Positions 1 to 10,943 of a stretch of 64,000 bases of DNA are shown piece by piece. The translations under genes and the position numbers were made by a program. Each line of letters opens with the position of its first letter. Within the stretch, counting starts at the first letter, position 1. The notes beneath the pieces are model-generated. The model searched no databases. It saw only the letters and a list, made by a program, of their open reading frames with translations, and had not been told where the DNA came from. The DNA comes from Fallopia convolvulus (lineage: Eukaryota > Streptophyta > Magnoliopsida > Caryophyllales > Polygonaceae): contig OZ024721.1 of NCBI GenBank assembly GCA_964016875.1, positions 4,655,001 to 4,719,000 on the forward strand, read 5' to 3'.

Positions 1-644
1 TACTTAAGGAAGAAGATATTCTATCTATGAACGGATAGAATATCGGGTACCTTGCAGGGCAAGCAGGAGGTCGGCCAACCCTAAGGGCGTGTGACATGGG
101 CTTCTTCCTCATAAATACGGTACGCTGTGTTTTTAAGAATACATCGCATTACAATTAAGACTATTACCAACCTAGACATCGAAGGTGGATTAGGGGATAA
201 GAGTATAAGACTCTCTTTATCTATAACTTTTTATAGATTAAAGTCATGATTTTTAACTTTTAAGAGGGTAAAAGGATCAAACACGACCTTTGAGTATCTT
301 GAAGAATTTTTACACTAACACCAAGTAATTCTCTATTTCCCAAACATTTAAATTCCCATAAAAATATTTCTTAGAAAGTAAGTTTTGAATATTTTTAAAT
401 TCCCACTTCAAACAGACAAGGGGTTTATAAACTTTAGTGGATCTTTTATGTCTAAGAGATTTAAATGGTTATTGCATATATGTATATTGTAGTATCTTGC
501 ATAAATCATAGATTTTAATTCATGTATAGTTTCCTTATTAGTAGTAGTACAATAAGATAAATGAATCTCAATAACTCAACAAGTAATTTATATACCTAAT
601 ATACGAGTCCTTTTTCATATCTTAACTCGAATATGTCTTCTCAC
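1..644. other. AT-rich intergenic stretch
   Basis: No open reading frame, RNA gene or recognisable transposon end was found. The stretch is AT-rich and precedes a tandemly duplicated block that begins near 645. Confidence 0.5.
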
Positions 645-1070
645 AATAAATAACGGCTTTTCTAACAACTTTAGAAAGCCAAAAAAATAACGACTTTTTT
701 AACCTATGTCTCAAGTGATGCAAATTCTCTGTCCCATACCATGCCTCATTTATGGTGATTGGTTGAAAAATAATTAAAAATCATCAAGTGATGCTATCAT
801 GTGTTTATTAAAAGAATATAAAGAAAATCTCAACCAATCACCATAATTGGGACATGATAAGGGACAAGGAGATGGGACAAAGGATTTACATCGTGTCCCA
901 AGGACATAAGTTAAAATCCCATAGGTTAAAAGAATTTATTCTTTTCAATTTTAAGGTTTTAGTTTCTAAATATTGATTCTTATGGGCATAGATAAATGAG
1001 ACACATGATATGTCTAAACTAATTAATACACACTTTGATGAGATACTAATCGTCCTTGGCAGCTCATTAA
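645..1070. repeat. Tandem duplication, copy A (empty-site copy)
   Basis: This block starts with a segment rich in ATAACGGCTTTTCTAAC, passes through a TGGTGATTGGTTGAAAAATA segment, and ends with AGCTCATTAAC. The same order of segments recurs in copy B (1099-1253 continued at 6269-6440), which lacks about 100 bp of the middle. Copy A is uninterrupted at the point where copy B carries a Helitron: it reads GATGCTATCA then TGTGTTTA across 790-807. It is non-coding, and its family was not recognised. Confidence 0.8.
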
Positions 1071-1375
1071 CGACTTTTTTAACCTATGGATCGTGGAGGA
1101 TAAATAACTGCTTTTCTAACGACTTTAGAAAACCCAAAAAATAACGACTTTTTTTAACCTATGTCTCAAGCGATGCAAATTCTCTGTCTCATTCCATTTC
1201 TCGTTATGGTGATTGGTTGAAAAATAATTAAAAATCATCAAGTGATGCTATCATCTATCTATCTATCTATATATACTATAAAATAGAAAAATTTGGGCAA
1301 TTAATGCCTCATTAAAATGACCTAGTATTTATTTCTAATTTCTTTTCTAATCTTCTATCTATAAATCTCTCTCTC

Positions 1376-1840
1376 TATATATATATGTTTTATAAAGGAG
1401 AAACATTTGGACATTTATGACAAGAAATTCAATTAAAAGAAATGACTAAAAATAAAAATAAAAAATATGTCTTTTGAAATTCTATAAAGCAATTGGCTTT
1501 TTATGACAAAGGGAATAAGTAGAAATTAGAATTTCTTAAAATATGCCCTTTCAAATTCTGTAAAGTAATTGGTAATTTATGATAAGGAATTAAAAACTAG
1601 AAAATTATGCCCTTTGAAATTCTATATTCAATTCATCCTATTAAGTTATATGTCTTTTCAAATTCTATAAAGTAATTGCTATTTATAACAAAGGGATTAA
1701 GTAGAAATTAGAGTTTGTAAAAATATGCCCTCTCAAATTATGTAAAGTAATTGACAATTTATGACATGGAATTAAATACTAGAAAATTATGCCCTTTGAA
1801 ATTCCATATTCAATTCATCCTATTAAAATTTTGCATTATA
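1376..1840 (+). repeat. Direct repeat, left copy (inside Helitron)
   Basis: Starts TATATATGTTTTATAAAGGA and is repeated at about 2205-2590 with few differences. Each copy holds internal sub-repeats built on GAAATTCTATAAAGTAATTG and ATGACAAAGGGAATAAG-like words. The left copy runs about 90 bp further than the right one. It is non-coding. Confidence 0.7.
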
Positions 1841-1849
1841 TATACAGTC

Positions 1850-2182
1850 GCACATTCTTCCTCACCCTCTACAACATAATACCCACTTCCAAACCTTACT
1901 TTCACATCTAATAAGAGCAATACATACATAATGTCACCCTCTTCAATCCCAATGGTAATCGTTTACATTTGTAGCAACTTTCTTTATGTAGCATTTCCAT
2001 TCCTGCAAAAATTACAAATATTCGTTACTTTTCTATTTTGCTTCAGAAATCAACAACAAAGTCATGCTCATGGAAAACTAATGACGAAGGAGACAAACAT
2101 TGCCACCTTAATCAATTATGTGAAGGTGTTTACAAATATTTTTCTATTTTACATATATTATGGACTTTTGCATGGATTATAA
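1850..2182 (+). other. Possible small Cys-rich gene relic between direct repeats
   Basis: A TATATATA stretch at about 1840 is followed by a C-rich leader and an ATG at 1931. That frame encodes a hydrophobic start with a signal-peptide-like profile (MSPSSIPMVIVYICSNF). A TTGCTTCAG acceptor-like site at about 2045 precedes a segment that, in another frame, has regularly spaced cysteines (KSCSWKTNDEGDKHC) and ends at a possible donor near 2122. Signal exon, intron and Cys-rich exon is the layout of plant defensin-like peptide genes. However, I could not find a donor that joins the frames cleanly, and no family is recognised. It may be a captured gene fragment or chance. Confidence 0.25.
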
Positions 2183-2204
2183 TTTAACCCCCTAATATTT
2201 ATTT

Positions 2205-2590
2205 CTATATATATATATATGTTTTATAAAGGAGAAACATTTGGATATATTTATGACAAGGAATTCAATTAAAAGAAATGACTAAAAATTAAAAATTAAA
2301 AATATGTCTTTTGAAATTCTATAAAGCAATTGGCTATTTATGACAAAGGGAATAAGTAGAAATATGAATTTTTTAAAATATGCCTTTCAAATTCTGTAAA
2401 GTAATTGGTAATTTTTATGATAAGGAATTAAAAACTAGAAGATTATGCCCTTTGAAATTCTATATTCAATTCATCCTATTAAGTTTTATGTCTTTCCAAA
2501 TTCTAAAAAGTAATTGGCTATTTATAACAAAGGGAATAAGTAGAAATTAGAGTTTTTTAAAATATGCCCTTTCAAATTATGTAAAGTAAA
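2205..2590 (+). repeat. Direct repeat, right copy (inside Helitron)
   Basis: Second copy of the repeat at 1376-1840, starting TATATATGTTTTATAAAGGA and ending near AATTATGTAAAGTAAATGC. The two copies flank the small gene-like segment at 1850-2182. Confidence 0.7.
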
Positions 2591-2972
2591 TGCTAAGGGG
2601 AGAATCTATATAAACGCGGGTTTAGCTAGAAACCGAAAGAAAAGTACTTCGAAACCACAATTAATGCATTTCTTATTTTTTAAATTTAGGAATCAATACA
2701 CACATATTTAAAAATAAATTCAAAACTAATAACACTTCGTACAACAATAACTAATATAACAATGTGTAGTTTAATATATATAACAATGCATAGGTTAACA
2801 ATGAAATTTTTATGATCAATATTCAATATACATACACTTTTAAATGAATTTAATGATGAATTTCAAACATTTCAAACATTTCATTGATTTAAAAATAAAA
2901 TTTGTAGCTCAAAACATTTCACATCAAGGAAATTTTTTTAAAATTGCATCATTCACATATGTATTTTATAGA

Positions 2973-3000
2973 CTAGCAAATAGGCCGCGCGTTGCGCGGC
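2973..3000 (-). mobile_element. Helitron-type 3' end, minus orientation
   Basis: Read on the minus strand, GCCGCGC, loop AAC, GCGCGGC forms a perfect 7-bp GC hairpin. It is followed by CTATTTG and CTAG, with a T after it. This is the standard Helitron 3' terminus. The element would extend to the right on the plus strand, inside the larger Helitron and opposite to it. I could not place its 5' end. Confidence 0.6.
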
Positions 3001-3140
3001 GATTATAAGACGGAGACTTCATTAGTGTAGAAATATGGAAATGACATTTTCGTAAATTTATTTAAAGGGGTATGGTTTTTTAGGAAAAGGAATATGGAAA
3101 TGGTATTTTCGTAAATTTATTTAAATGGGCATGGTTTTTT

Positions 3141-4080
3141 TGGTATTAATTTACTTGACTTTACGCCATCCAATGTCTTAAAACTTGTTTTATTACGTAT
3201 AAGAGCTTTCTTCACAACTAAGAAACAAACTTATCCGAGCTCGCTTACGAGCGAAGTAACTTGGACACGTTTTTCGTGACATGTCAAAATTACCCGTTCA
3301 CATCCAAATATCACCTAAGTCGATCACGCTTTTCCAAGAATATATATCCCGAGATTACTTAAGAGCTAAGCAAAACCTTTTGGTATTAATTTAATTGATT
3401 TCATGCCATCCAATGTCTTAGAACTTGTTTTATTACGTATAAGAGCTTTCTTCACAACTAAGAAACAAACTTATCCGAGATTGCTTACGAGCGAAGTAAC
3501 GTCGACACGTTTTTCGAGACATATCAAAATTACCCGTTCACATCCAAATATCACCTAAGTCGATCACGCTTTTCCAAGAATATATATCCCGAGATTACTT
3601 AAGAGCTAAGCAATACGATACGAATTTCAAGGAACATTAAAATATCAAAATTATTACTGAGAATGGCATTTCCGTAAATTTATTTAAATGGGGATGGTAT
3701 TTTTGGAAAAAGATATAAAAATGGCATTTCCGTAAATTTATGTAAAGGGGCATGGTTTTTGAGCTTTCTTCACAACTAAGAAACAAACTTATCCGAGATT
3801 GCTTACGAGCGAAGTAACGTCGACACGTTTTTCGAGACATATCAAAATTACTCGTTCACATCCAAATACCACCTAAGTCGATCACGCTTTTCCAAGAATA
3901 TATATCCCGAGATTACTTAAGAGCTAAGCAATACGATACGAATTTCAAGGAACATTAAAATATCAAAATTATTACTGAGAATGACATTTCCGTAAATTTA
4001 TTTAAATGGGGATGGTAATTTTGGAAAAAGATATAAAAATGGCATTTCCGCAAATTTATGTAAAGGGGCATGGTTTTTTT
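3141..4080. repeat. Tandem repeat array, about 240 and 318 bp units
   Basis: The segment with CTTCTTCACAACTAAGAAAC, GCTTACGAGCGAAGTAAC and CTAAGTCGATCACGCTTTTC occurs three times, starting near 3207, 3447 and 3767. Units two and three extend over about 318 bp each and include an ATGGCATTTCCGTAAATTTA block. The array lies right behind the minus-strand Helitron end. Such minisatellites are common inside Helitrons. An open frame at 3637-3840 (minus) is fortuitous. Confidence 0.75.
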
Positions 4081-5266
4081 GGATATGCACTATTTTTTAA
4101 GTTTTTAGCAAAACATCGTTTTTAGCAAAACATCTCACACGCTTTTATAATATGATAGACATATACACATAGATTAATTATACAAATCAAAATAAATAAC
4201 ACATTTAATTGTTTAGACCTTATCCTTAAATAAATGCTTGAGAAAATGTAACAAGAACAAATCGTTTGGACTATTCATTGCTACCACGTCGTTTATGATA
4301 AAGTGAAGTTAATAGAACATTTAAATTGCAATTAGTAGGAATATGGAATGATTATTGGTTAAAATCTATAAATCTATAAAATAAAATAAAAAATTTAAAA
4401 ATATTGTTCATTTATGATCAACCTCACAACAAAGTTCATAGAAGAAAAATAAAAAATAAATTTAACCCCATAAAAATATAAAATTTGAAAACAAATACCC
4501 ATATATTTAAAAATCAATTTAAAACTAAAAACATTTTATATCATAATACACAACAATGTATATACTACTATAAAGTAACTATTATTAGTTTCCTTCGCTT
4601 GCAATGATAATGAGAACACAACAATCTATATCTATATCTATATATCATATAAATAAAAAAATTGGTCATTTATGACCAATCCATATTAAAGATGAAAGAG
4701 AAAAAAAATCTAAACATCAAAGTAAACTAATGGTATTATTCGTCATTCAATCCATAAAATAGTCCTCTTCTCTGTATATATAAGAATGATGTATAAGAGA
4801 AACAAAATCAAATTACACCGTATTTAAATGTTTAGAATGTAAAGGATGATAGTCATTGATGGGAAAGCCCAAAGCCATATTGGTAAGATAATTAAAGGAA
4901 AAATATTATTTTTATTTCTCAAGTATTAATTTAATAACTTCTTCATTTTTGAACATAAAATTAATATTTTAAATTTATAAATTTAATAATAAATATAACA
5001 AAAATTGTTTCAACAAATTTATATTTTGGACCGTGGTATTTTTTTAAATTAATGTTTTTACAAAGAAAAAAGTATAGTTTTTTATAAAAGAATTATGTTT
5101 TTATTGAGAAAAATTATATATTATTTATGAAAAAATATAATGTTATGAAGTATATGCATATGTATATGACATAAAAGTGAAAATTAAATAGTAAAAAATA
5201 AATATTATAACATAAGAAATATTATTTATGTATATAAATTTATATTTATATTTATATTTTTAAAAA

Positions 5267-5372
5267 AGTCAGTCCGGACCGAGACCAAAATTTTAAAATT
5301 CATGGACTGAGGACCGTACGGGTATACTCTCGCTCCGATCCGGTCCGGACCGGAATTTGCCCAACCCTATGT
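5267..5372. mobile_element. hAT-like terminal fragment with GGTCCGGACC repeats
   Basis: Subterminal repeats of the palindromic GGTCCGGACC type lead to a right end reading TTTGCCCAACCCTA. On the minus strand this is the TAGGGTTGGGCAAA start seen in many plant hAT-like elements. No matching left terminus was found, so this is a fragment or a degraded element. Confidence 0.35.
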
Positions 5373-6440
5373 AGATATGATTAATTAAAACTCATGTATG
5401 TGGTGTATAAATAAAAGTTATATACTTATATAAATAGTGTTAGTTCAATATTATCTAAAAGATTAAAAATAAAAAGTTCAAATAAATGTCACATAAATGA
5501 AGATGAAGAGACTAATGTAAGAAGAATAAAAAGTTGTATTTTTATTCTTGGATAACTAATGGCAAAATATAAAAATGGAAAAACTAATTTAAGAGAATTA
5601 TATTTATATTCAATGAATTGTCACATGTAATTAACAATATATACATGTCTAAATTAAATATTAAACCTACATCTAAAGTTGTGTTTTTTTTTGTAATAAA
5701 TGTCACAAGAATAAAGATGAAGAGTTTAATATAAGAAGATCAAAAGTTGTACTTTTTTAGAATAAATGAAAAAAAATATTTCATACTATTCAACATTTAT
5801 AAATAACTAACTATACATATTCCAAAACTCTGAACAATCAATGTTTGTTAATAGATTAAAATCTCATTAATAATTCAATTAATTGTCATTTAAATGGTCT
5901 TTTTTCAATTTTTTAATGTAAAAAATTATCATAAATATTGATATAATTAATTTAGTAAACTTAATAATAAAATAAAAATTTATTCTGTGCACACACAAAT
6001 AGAGACATAAACTAACAATACACATACATTTATATAAATTCTTATCAATAAAATCCAATGTATTAAAATTCTAATCACATCCAATTTTTGTATCATAAAT
6101 GTTAATTGCAAATTTATATAAATAATAGTCTTTAAATATTTGTTTATAAACTTCTTCAACTATTTAGTTAAAATTAAAACAATAAAAAAACCAAGTTATA
6201 AATATTATAAATAAGTTATAAAGGTTAAAAAATTCTGATCCCGTCCAACGGACTGGTAAACCCCCTAGTGTGTTTAATAAAGCAATAAAAAGAAAACCTC
6301 AACCAATCACCATGAACAAGGAGATGGCCGGGACATAGGATTTACATCGTGCCTTAAATAATAAATGAGACACATGATATGTCTAAACTAATTAATACAC
6401 ACTTTGATGAGATACTAATCATCCTTGGTAGCTCATTAAC

Positions 6441-8100
6441 TCTTTGACTAATTCAATTCCCTCAACTACAATAAATTGTCAAATTGGTTGTTAATTGTTA
6501 GTATTGAGTTATGGACCAATAAATAACAAATTGTCAAGATCTTCAAATCATATCATGTATTTATGTGTGCACATTTCTTTACTTTAAACACTTTAAACAA
6601 ACCTATTATTTTCTAGTAGTACAGAAAAAAAAAAGATACGATAGATCTTCTTCCATGTCACTGATGAAGTCGGCATCATTTTCTATTTTTATGTACGCGG
6701 CAAAATGTCGCTCAATATTTATACAAGGTCAATAGCCAAGAGGCAAGAGCCCATACAACTAAACGTGTAAATGTAATTAATAAAATTCAAAAAGTCAACT
6801 AGTATGGTTGATTGATTCTACATTTCTTCACCAGCTAAATCTTAACCCACTTAATCAAAATTGACTCATCTGATTTTTTTAAAGTGATATTAAGTATATT
6901 CCAATGAAAAAACAACAAAAAAATGTTCAATTTTTAATCAGAATCTTAAAATAACTTAAACCTTAAATTGACCCTATCAAATTCTCAACACATTGTCAAC
7001 GTATCCACTATGTGTCCCACATGTCAATTTTAAGTTGATGGTCATCATCAAGAAACTAACTGTCCAATATAGGTACAACAAATTAAATACAATTGTCACT
7101 TTTGGGCCCTCTCTTGGGGCCTAAAATGGCCCATTATATTTACTCTAAAATGGGTCTATTTAACCTCCGGTAGGTTGGCATTCAATTTCTGGTTAGGTGT
7201 CTTATTATTCATATCAATGAGTTCTTCCAAGTTTTCTTTTCTCTAAATGATACTATAGGAAGAAAAGAGATTAGGCCGGATTATTAAACATTCTAGTTCA
7301 TACTAGAGCATTCTTTCAGATGAAAGTATATAGATTATGATCACGGTCAAACTCATTAGCACGAGACAAGTGACCTAAGTAAGCCAGCATGCTATATTAT
7401 TTCATGCTTATACCTTAAGGTTGTTGTTGAGCCCAAAAATTTCAATTAGGTTACACCAGAAAATCTTGCTCCTGCCTACCGATTATCGGCTGTCCGTCTC
7501 CTGATTCCTGACCATCGAGTGTCATGCAGCACCAACGAAATCCCTTGATTTTCGGGATTTGTTGTAACTTCTTTGACCAGATCGTGTTCATCATTCCAAA
7601 TGCCTATTTTGAAAGGGAAGTTACTTAATAACCGTTCATCATGAAGATCCATTCAAATGCCTATTTTTTAGGAAGAAGTTACCCATTATCTTCCACTTAC
7701 TTTAGCTATATAAAAGGGTTATTTCAGCCATGTAAAAGAAGAGACGAATCACTCTCATCCACACATTGTAATCCTCTCTCAATCTCATGTGTAATCAGCC
7801 CTAGCAACAAATATTACTCAAAAGTCCTCTAGCATCCGAACGACTTTCTGCGGGATCCTGGATCCTGGATGCCGGCCAGTTTATAACCTCAAGTTTTAGC
7901 ATTAATTAAAGGAGATAAGCAATTCTTCTTTATTTGCATTGTGTTTACATTCAGTTTAACTTATATCTTCATTGCTTTCGTTCTTATTTGCATTCGTTCA
8001 TCTTACAACCGGCGACGATCATATATCTTTGGCTATCTATCCTCTCAACCCCCCTCTCCAAGGACATAAGAGTGAAATTGTTCATTTTTTGTCCAAAACA
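6441..8100. other. Intergenic, no gene recognised
   Basis: AT-rich sequence with short scattered open frames (7641-7832 and 7934-8182, plus) that have no recognisable motifs. No transposon termini could be supported here. Confidence 0.4.
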
Positions 8101-8105
8101 GTTGT

Positions 8106-8810
8106 CAATTTCGATTTCTAAAGCTGTTTTACCTACTTTTTTACTATTTGTATTTTTTTTTTCCGTAAGTCCATGGATATGATCGATATCTAACCTCCAC
8201 GATCCACATTCATGTCTAACTTCTTATAGTTTGAAATATTGTCCAACTCGTTTTGGTATTTTTAAGTTGAGAAACCATAATAATGCCATCAACGATGGTA
8301 GAAGGGCAAATAACAATTTGTGTCGAAAAGTTCTTAATCAAATATTATGTTCTTATATTATTTCTTGCTTATACCTTAAGGTTGTCGCTATCGATTTCTA
8401 AAGTTGTTTTACCTACTATTTTACTACTTGTATTCTTTTTTCATAATTCCATGGATATGATTGATATCTAACCTCCACGATCCACATATAGAATTTTGTA
8501 TTTGTAGGAAATAAGACAACTTTATTAATGCCATGAAGGCTCTTATTTATACAAGGAGGAGCACACAATCAATCAAGGTGATTGTGGCCTATAATTGTAC
8601 TAATCAATCAAGCTAATTGAAAGATAATTGATAGACTAATTACAAGGAAATAATTAATACATGATTATTCCCTTATACCACATTCATGTCAACTTCTTAT
8701 AGTTTGAAATATTGTCCAACTCGTTTTGGTATTTTTAAGTCGAGAAACCATAACAATGCCATCAACGATGGTAGAAGAGCAAATAACAATTTGAGTCGAA
8801 AAGTTCTTAA
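8106..8810. repeat. Tandem duplication with one copy interrupted
   Basis: A segment running from TTTCGATTTCTAAAG(C/T)TG through CCATGGATATGAT and TCCACGATCCACAT to TGTCCAACTCGTTTTGG and GATGGTAGAAG occurs at about 8106-8325. It occurs again at about 8388-8805. The second copy is split by the 190-bp insertion at 8488-8677. The short ORFs covering the repeat have no known similarity. Confidence 0.7.
8488..8677. mobile_element. 190-bp insertion with 6-bp target duplication
   Basis: The duplicated copy near 8201-8216 reads GATCCACATTCATGTC without interruption. In this copy the same site is opened, and CCACAT is present on both sides (8482-8487 and 8678-8683). The minus strand holds a TATAAATAAG box followed by a T-rich end, which resembles a small copia LTR or TRIM, but clean TG...CA ends matching the duplication were not found. 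The class is uncertain; the insertion itself is well supported. Confidence 0.6.
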
Positions 8811-9040
8811 ATTAAAGGCTTAAGTTCGTTACAAGCTACTTTGTCCCACCATTATGTTGAGTTATTTATTCTTAGGTTTTCCCTTATTTCATTTAGAATT
8901 GCTTTTCATGTCTTTTGACACCAAGTCAAATCTTCTTTTATTTGTAACCTCTTTAACCAAATATTATGCTTTGATCCGTGTACAAAATTGATTAGTATAG
9001 AATTTATCAACATCCTCTTCTCCGACAATCAAATTTTGAC

Positions 9041-9220
9041 TAGCTACTATCACTCTTGACACAAGTTGAGGATCTTACACAAAAAACTCAACTTCAAGAA
9101 ACTAAGCTGGAAAAAAACTATCAAGCAGTTGAAAGAAGTAATATCAAATTATCAATAGTAGGGAAAGAGGCTGCTAAATGTAAAGTTGTAAAGGAAGTGA
9201 TCAAGTCTTTTACCGCACAA
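9041..9220 (+). pseudogene. Relic exon of a BRX-domain (PRAF-type) gene
   Basis: The plus frame reads as a coiled-coil segment with TQVEDLTQKTQLQE, then KEAAKCKVVKEVIKSFTAQ, and ends at a good splice donor (CAA then GTAAGA, 9221). Cys-Lys followed by K-E-V-I-K-S-x-T-A-Q is the hallmark of the BRX domain in plant PH-RCC1-FYVE (PRAF) proteins, which bind phosphoinositides and regulate small GTPases. An in-frame stop lies just upstream. No RCC1, FYVE or PH exons are present in the flanks, so this is an isolated fragment, probably moved by a transposon. Confidence 0.6.
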
Positions 9221-9573
9221 GTAAGATATGTTTATTCCTCATTGTGGTTTCTCTCAAGTCGAGATAAAGGAGATAATCTTTGTCTAATAACAAAATCAAT
9301 GGCGCAAGAGACTGTCCTTGGAAAATCGAGATTGTTATTTTTAACATCTTGTGCGAGCCTTGCGAATTTCAATCTTGGAGTATTTTCCATATATAAATCT
9401 AGGAAGACTAACTTTGTGACCGATTACATTGTTAAATTGATCCTTAGAGCTCCTTCTTGTCCTTGACCGTTGACCTTTATGTTCTTATTATTAAGATGCC
9501 TTAGGACCGGCATCTTCCAAACACCAAGTCCCCTAATTTCTTTCTTAATCAAAAATAATAATTTAGAGTTTTA

Positions 9574-10330
9574 CTAATCATCTATTACACGTGTTGCTCT
9601 ATGGCTAATGTACACACCTACTAATGCAACCTTGACTCCACTAGGACTCAAGAACACCCGGATCTTCGTCTTTGAAAGATTATTAGGTCTCACGGAAGCG
9701 ATTGCGGAAGCAACTTGATGAATGATCCAACATTTTGGATCAATGGGAGACTCAACGTTATGAGACTCGATGGAATCGACCAATGGACGATTGAAGGGTG
9801 TTTGATTTGTAGCACACAACAAGAGAATTGTATTGAATCGATTGAATGATAATGTGTGGAGTCAGAATCCGAAACAAGGGAGTCTAAGCTTCGACCTTGT
9901 CTTGGATAATTCTACGCTGATTGATAAAGAGCCTCGAGCGCCCCTTAATTATATTGTGGAGGCGGCTTAAAACCCTAGAAAGCTAATAAGATAGCGGATT
10001 GGGCCAAACATGCAATCAAGGTTCACCTCCGAAAAGTCCATAAATCCGAAATAGTACTTACTAAAAAGTAAAACAACATAAATAGAATGTTTAAATGTGG
10101 CATAAATAAATAAGGCAAGATATGACCCAAGGTTGTGGCCAAGGCACCGGAGGTGTCAAGACCAAAACCAAAGGCCTAGGCCGCTAGGCGCACACGCGGA
10201 CGCTCAGCGAGTGTCGGTCGGTATTGATGCTATGATCCTAATCCAAGGGAGGCGCCATAGTCTCAGCCATCTCGGATTAGTCGGGATCGGGTTTGACCCG
10301 AGGCTAGGTTGCATCACCTACCCTTCATAA
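9574..10330. repeat. LTR-like dispersed repeat (shared with 39.2-39.9 kb)
   Basis: The sequence around AGTGTCAAGACCAA(A/G)ACCAA, with preceding ATAAATAGAA and AAGGC words and a following GCGC-rich block, recurs at about 39570-39800. The overall character (moderate GC, no coding) suggests the LTR or leader of a retrotransposon. Termini and target duplications were not located. ORFs on either strand here are not supported. Confidence 0.4.
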
Positions 10331-10943
10331 TGATTTAACATTGATATATTCGTATAATTTTAGGATACTAGCGAAAAATTAACCCACACATCAAACATTA
10401 ATATAGGTATATTTTGCACAAGACAAAAAAAGCTAAAAAAACGATCAACTGAAAAATCAGGTTCGATCCTTGCCTCCGCCCCTAAACTTGGTGAAAAACC
10501 AAGTCTCAGCATTCTTCCACCATTAGGTCGAGCCGGTCAATGCAAGCCGGTTACCTGATTCGTGCGCTTTGCTGGCTAATTCACGGACCCGGGGTTTACC
10601 ACCAAAGGTGGGTCCCTCATTAAAATAAATAAATTAAAGCATAAAAATGTATATCAGTTGGTACTTAGTAAGAGTCACATTTGTTTTATTTTGAAGTTAA
10701 ATGCTACTTAACAATGCACATCACAGGTTTGAAGAAATAGATTTCATTTTTTGACAAAAAAAAAGATCTTATTTTCATTAAAATACGAAAATATTATCCC
10801 CAGAAAAACTTGTTGTCAAAAGACACTTTCAATGACCTAAACTCTCAAGTATTGCCAGGGGAAAGCCCGTCATATAGGTTCAAGTTCAACTATAGTAAAT
10901 CTCTTCTAATCAGTTGAATTGCGAGCGGGGAGCAAAGGCGAAG
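10331..10943. other. Intergenic upstream of the ROMO1-like gene
   Basis: Contains a GC-richer block at 10450-10615 with GGTTCGATCC (a tRNA-like box B word) but no tRNA fold and no convincing box A. The 5' leader of the downstream gene starts within roughly the last 100 bases. No TATA box is clear. Confidence 0.35.

Larger units (their letters stand above)
1254..6268 (+). mobile_element. Non-autonomous Helitron, 5.0 kb
   Basis: The element begins with TC (TCTATCTATCTATCTATATA) directly after a host A. It ends with CTAG directly before a host T. Its 3' end carries the expected subterminal hairpin: CCCGTCC, loop AAC, GGACTGG (one mismatched pair), then 9 bases and CTAG. Helitrons insert between A and T without a target duplication, which is what is seen, and copy A of the surrounding duplication shows the unoccupied site. 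No Rep/helicase ORF is visible, so it could only have moved with help from an autonomous partner. It contains further nested repeats, listed separately. Confidence 0.85.
1099..6440. repeat. Tandem duplication, copy B, split by a Helitron
   Basis: The left part (1099-1253) and right part (6269-6440) together match copy A at 645-1070. They share the AACCTATGTCTCAAG, GATGCTATCA, CTCAACCAATCACCAT and TTTGATGAGATACTAATC segments in the same order. The gap between them is filled exactly by the Helitron at 1254-6268. The duplication therefore predates the Helitron insertion. Confidence 0.8.

Noticed and set aside
9056..9466. A complete 136-residue protein beginning MTQVEDL
   Set aside because: Only the first 55 codons resemble a known domain; after the GTAAGA donor the frame reads intron-like sequence, so a relic exon is the better call.
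10455..10480. GGTTCGATCC word resembling a tRNA/SINE box B
   Set aside because: No box A at proper spacing and no cloverleaf could be drawn; chance or a very old SINE.
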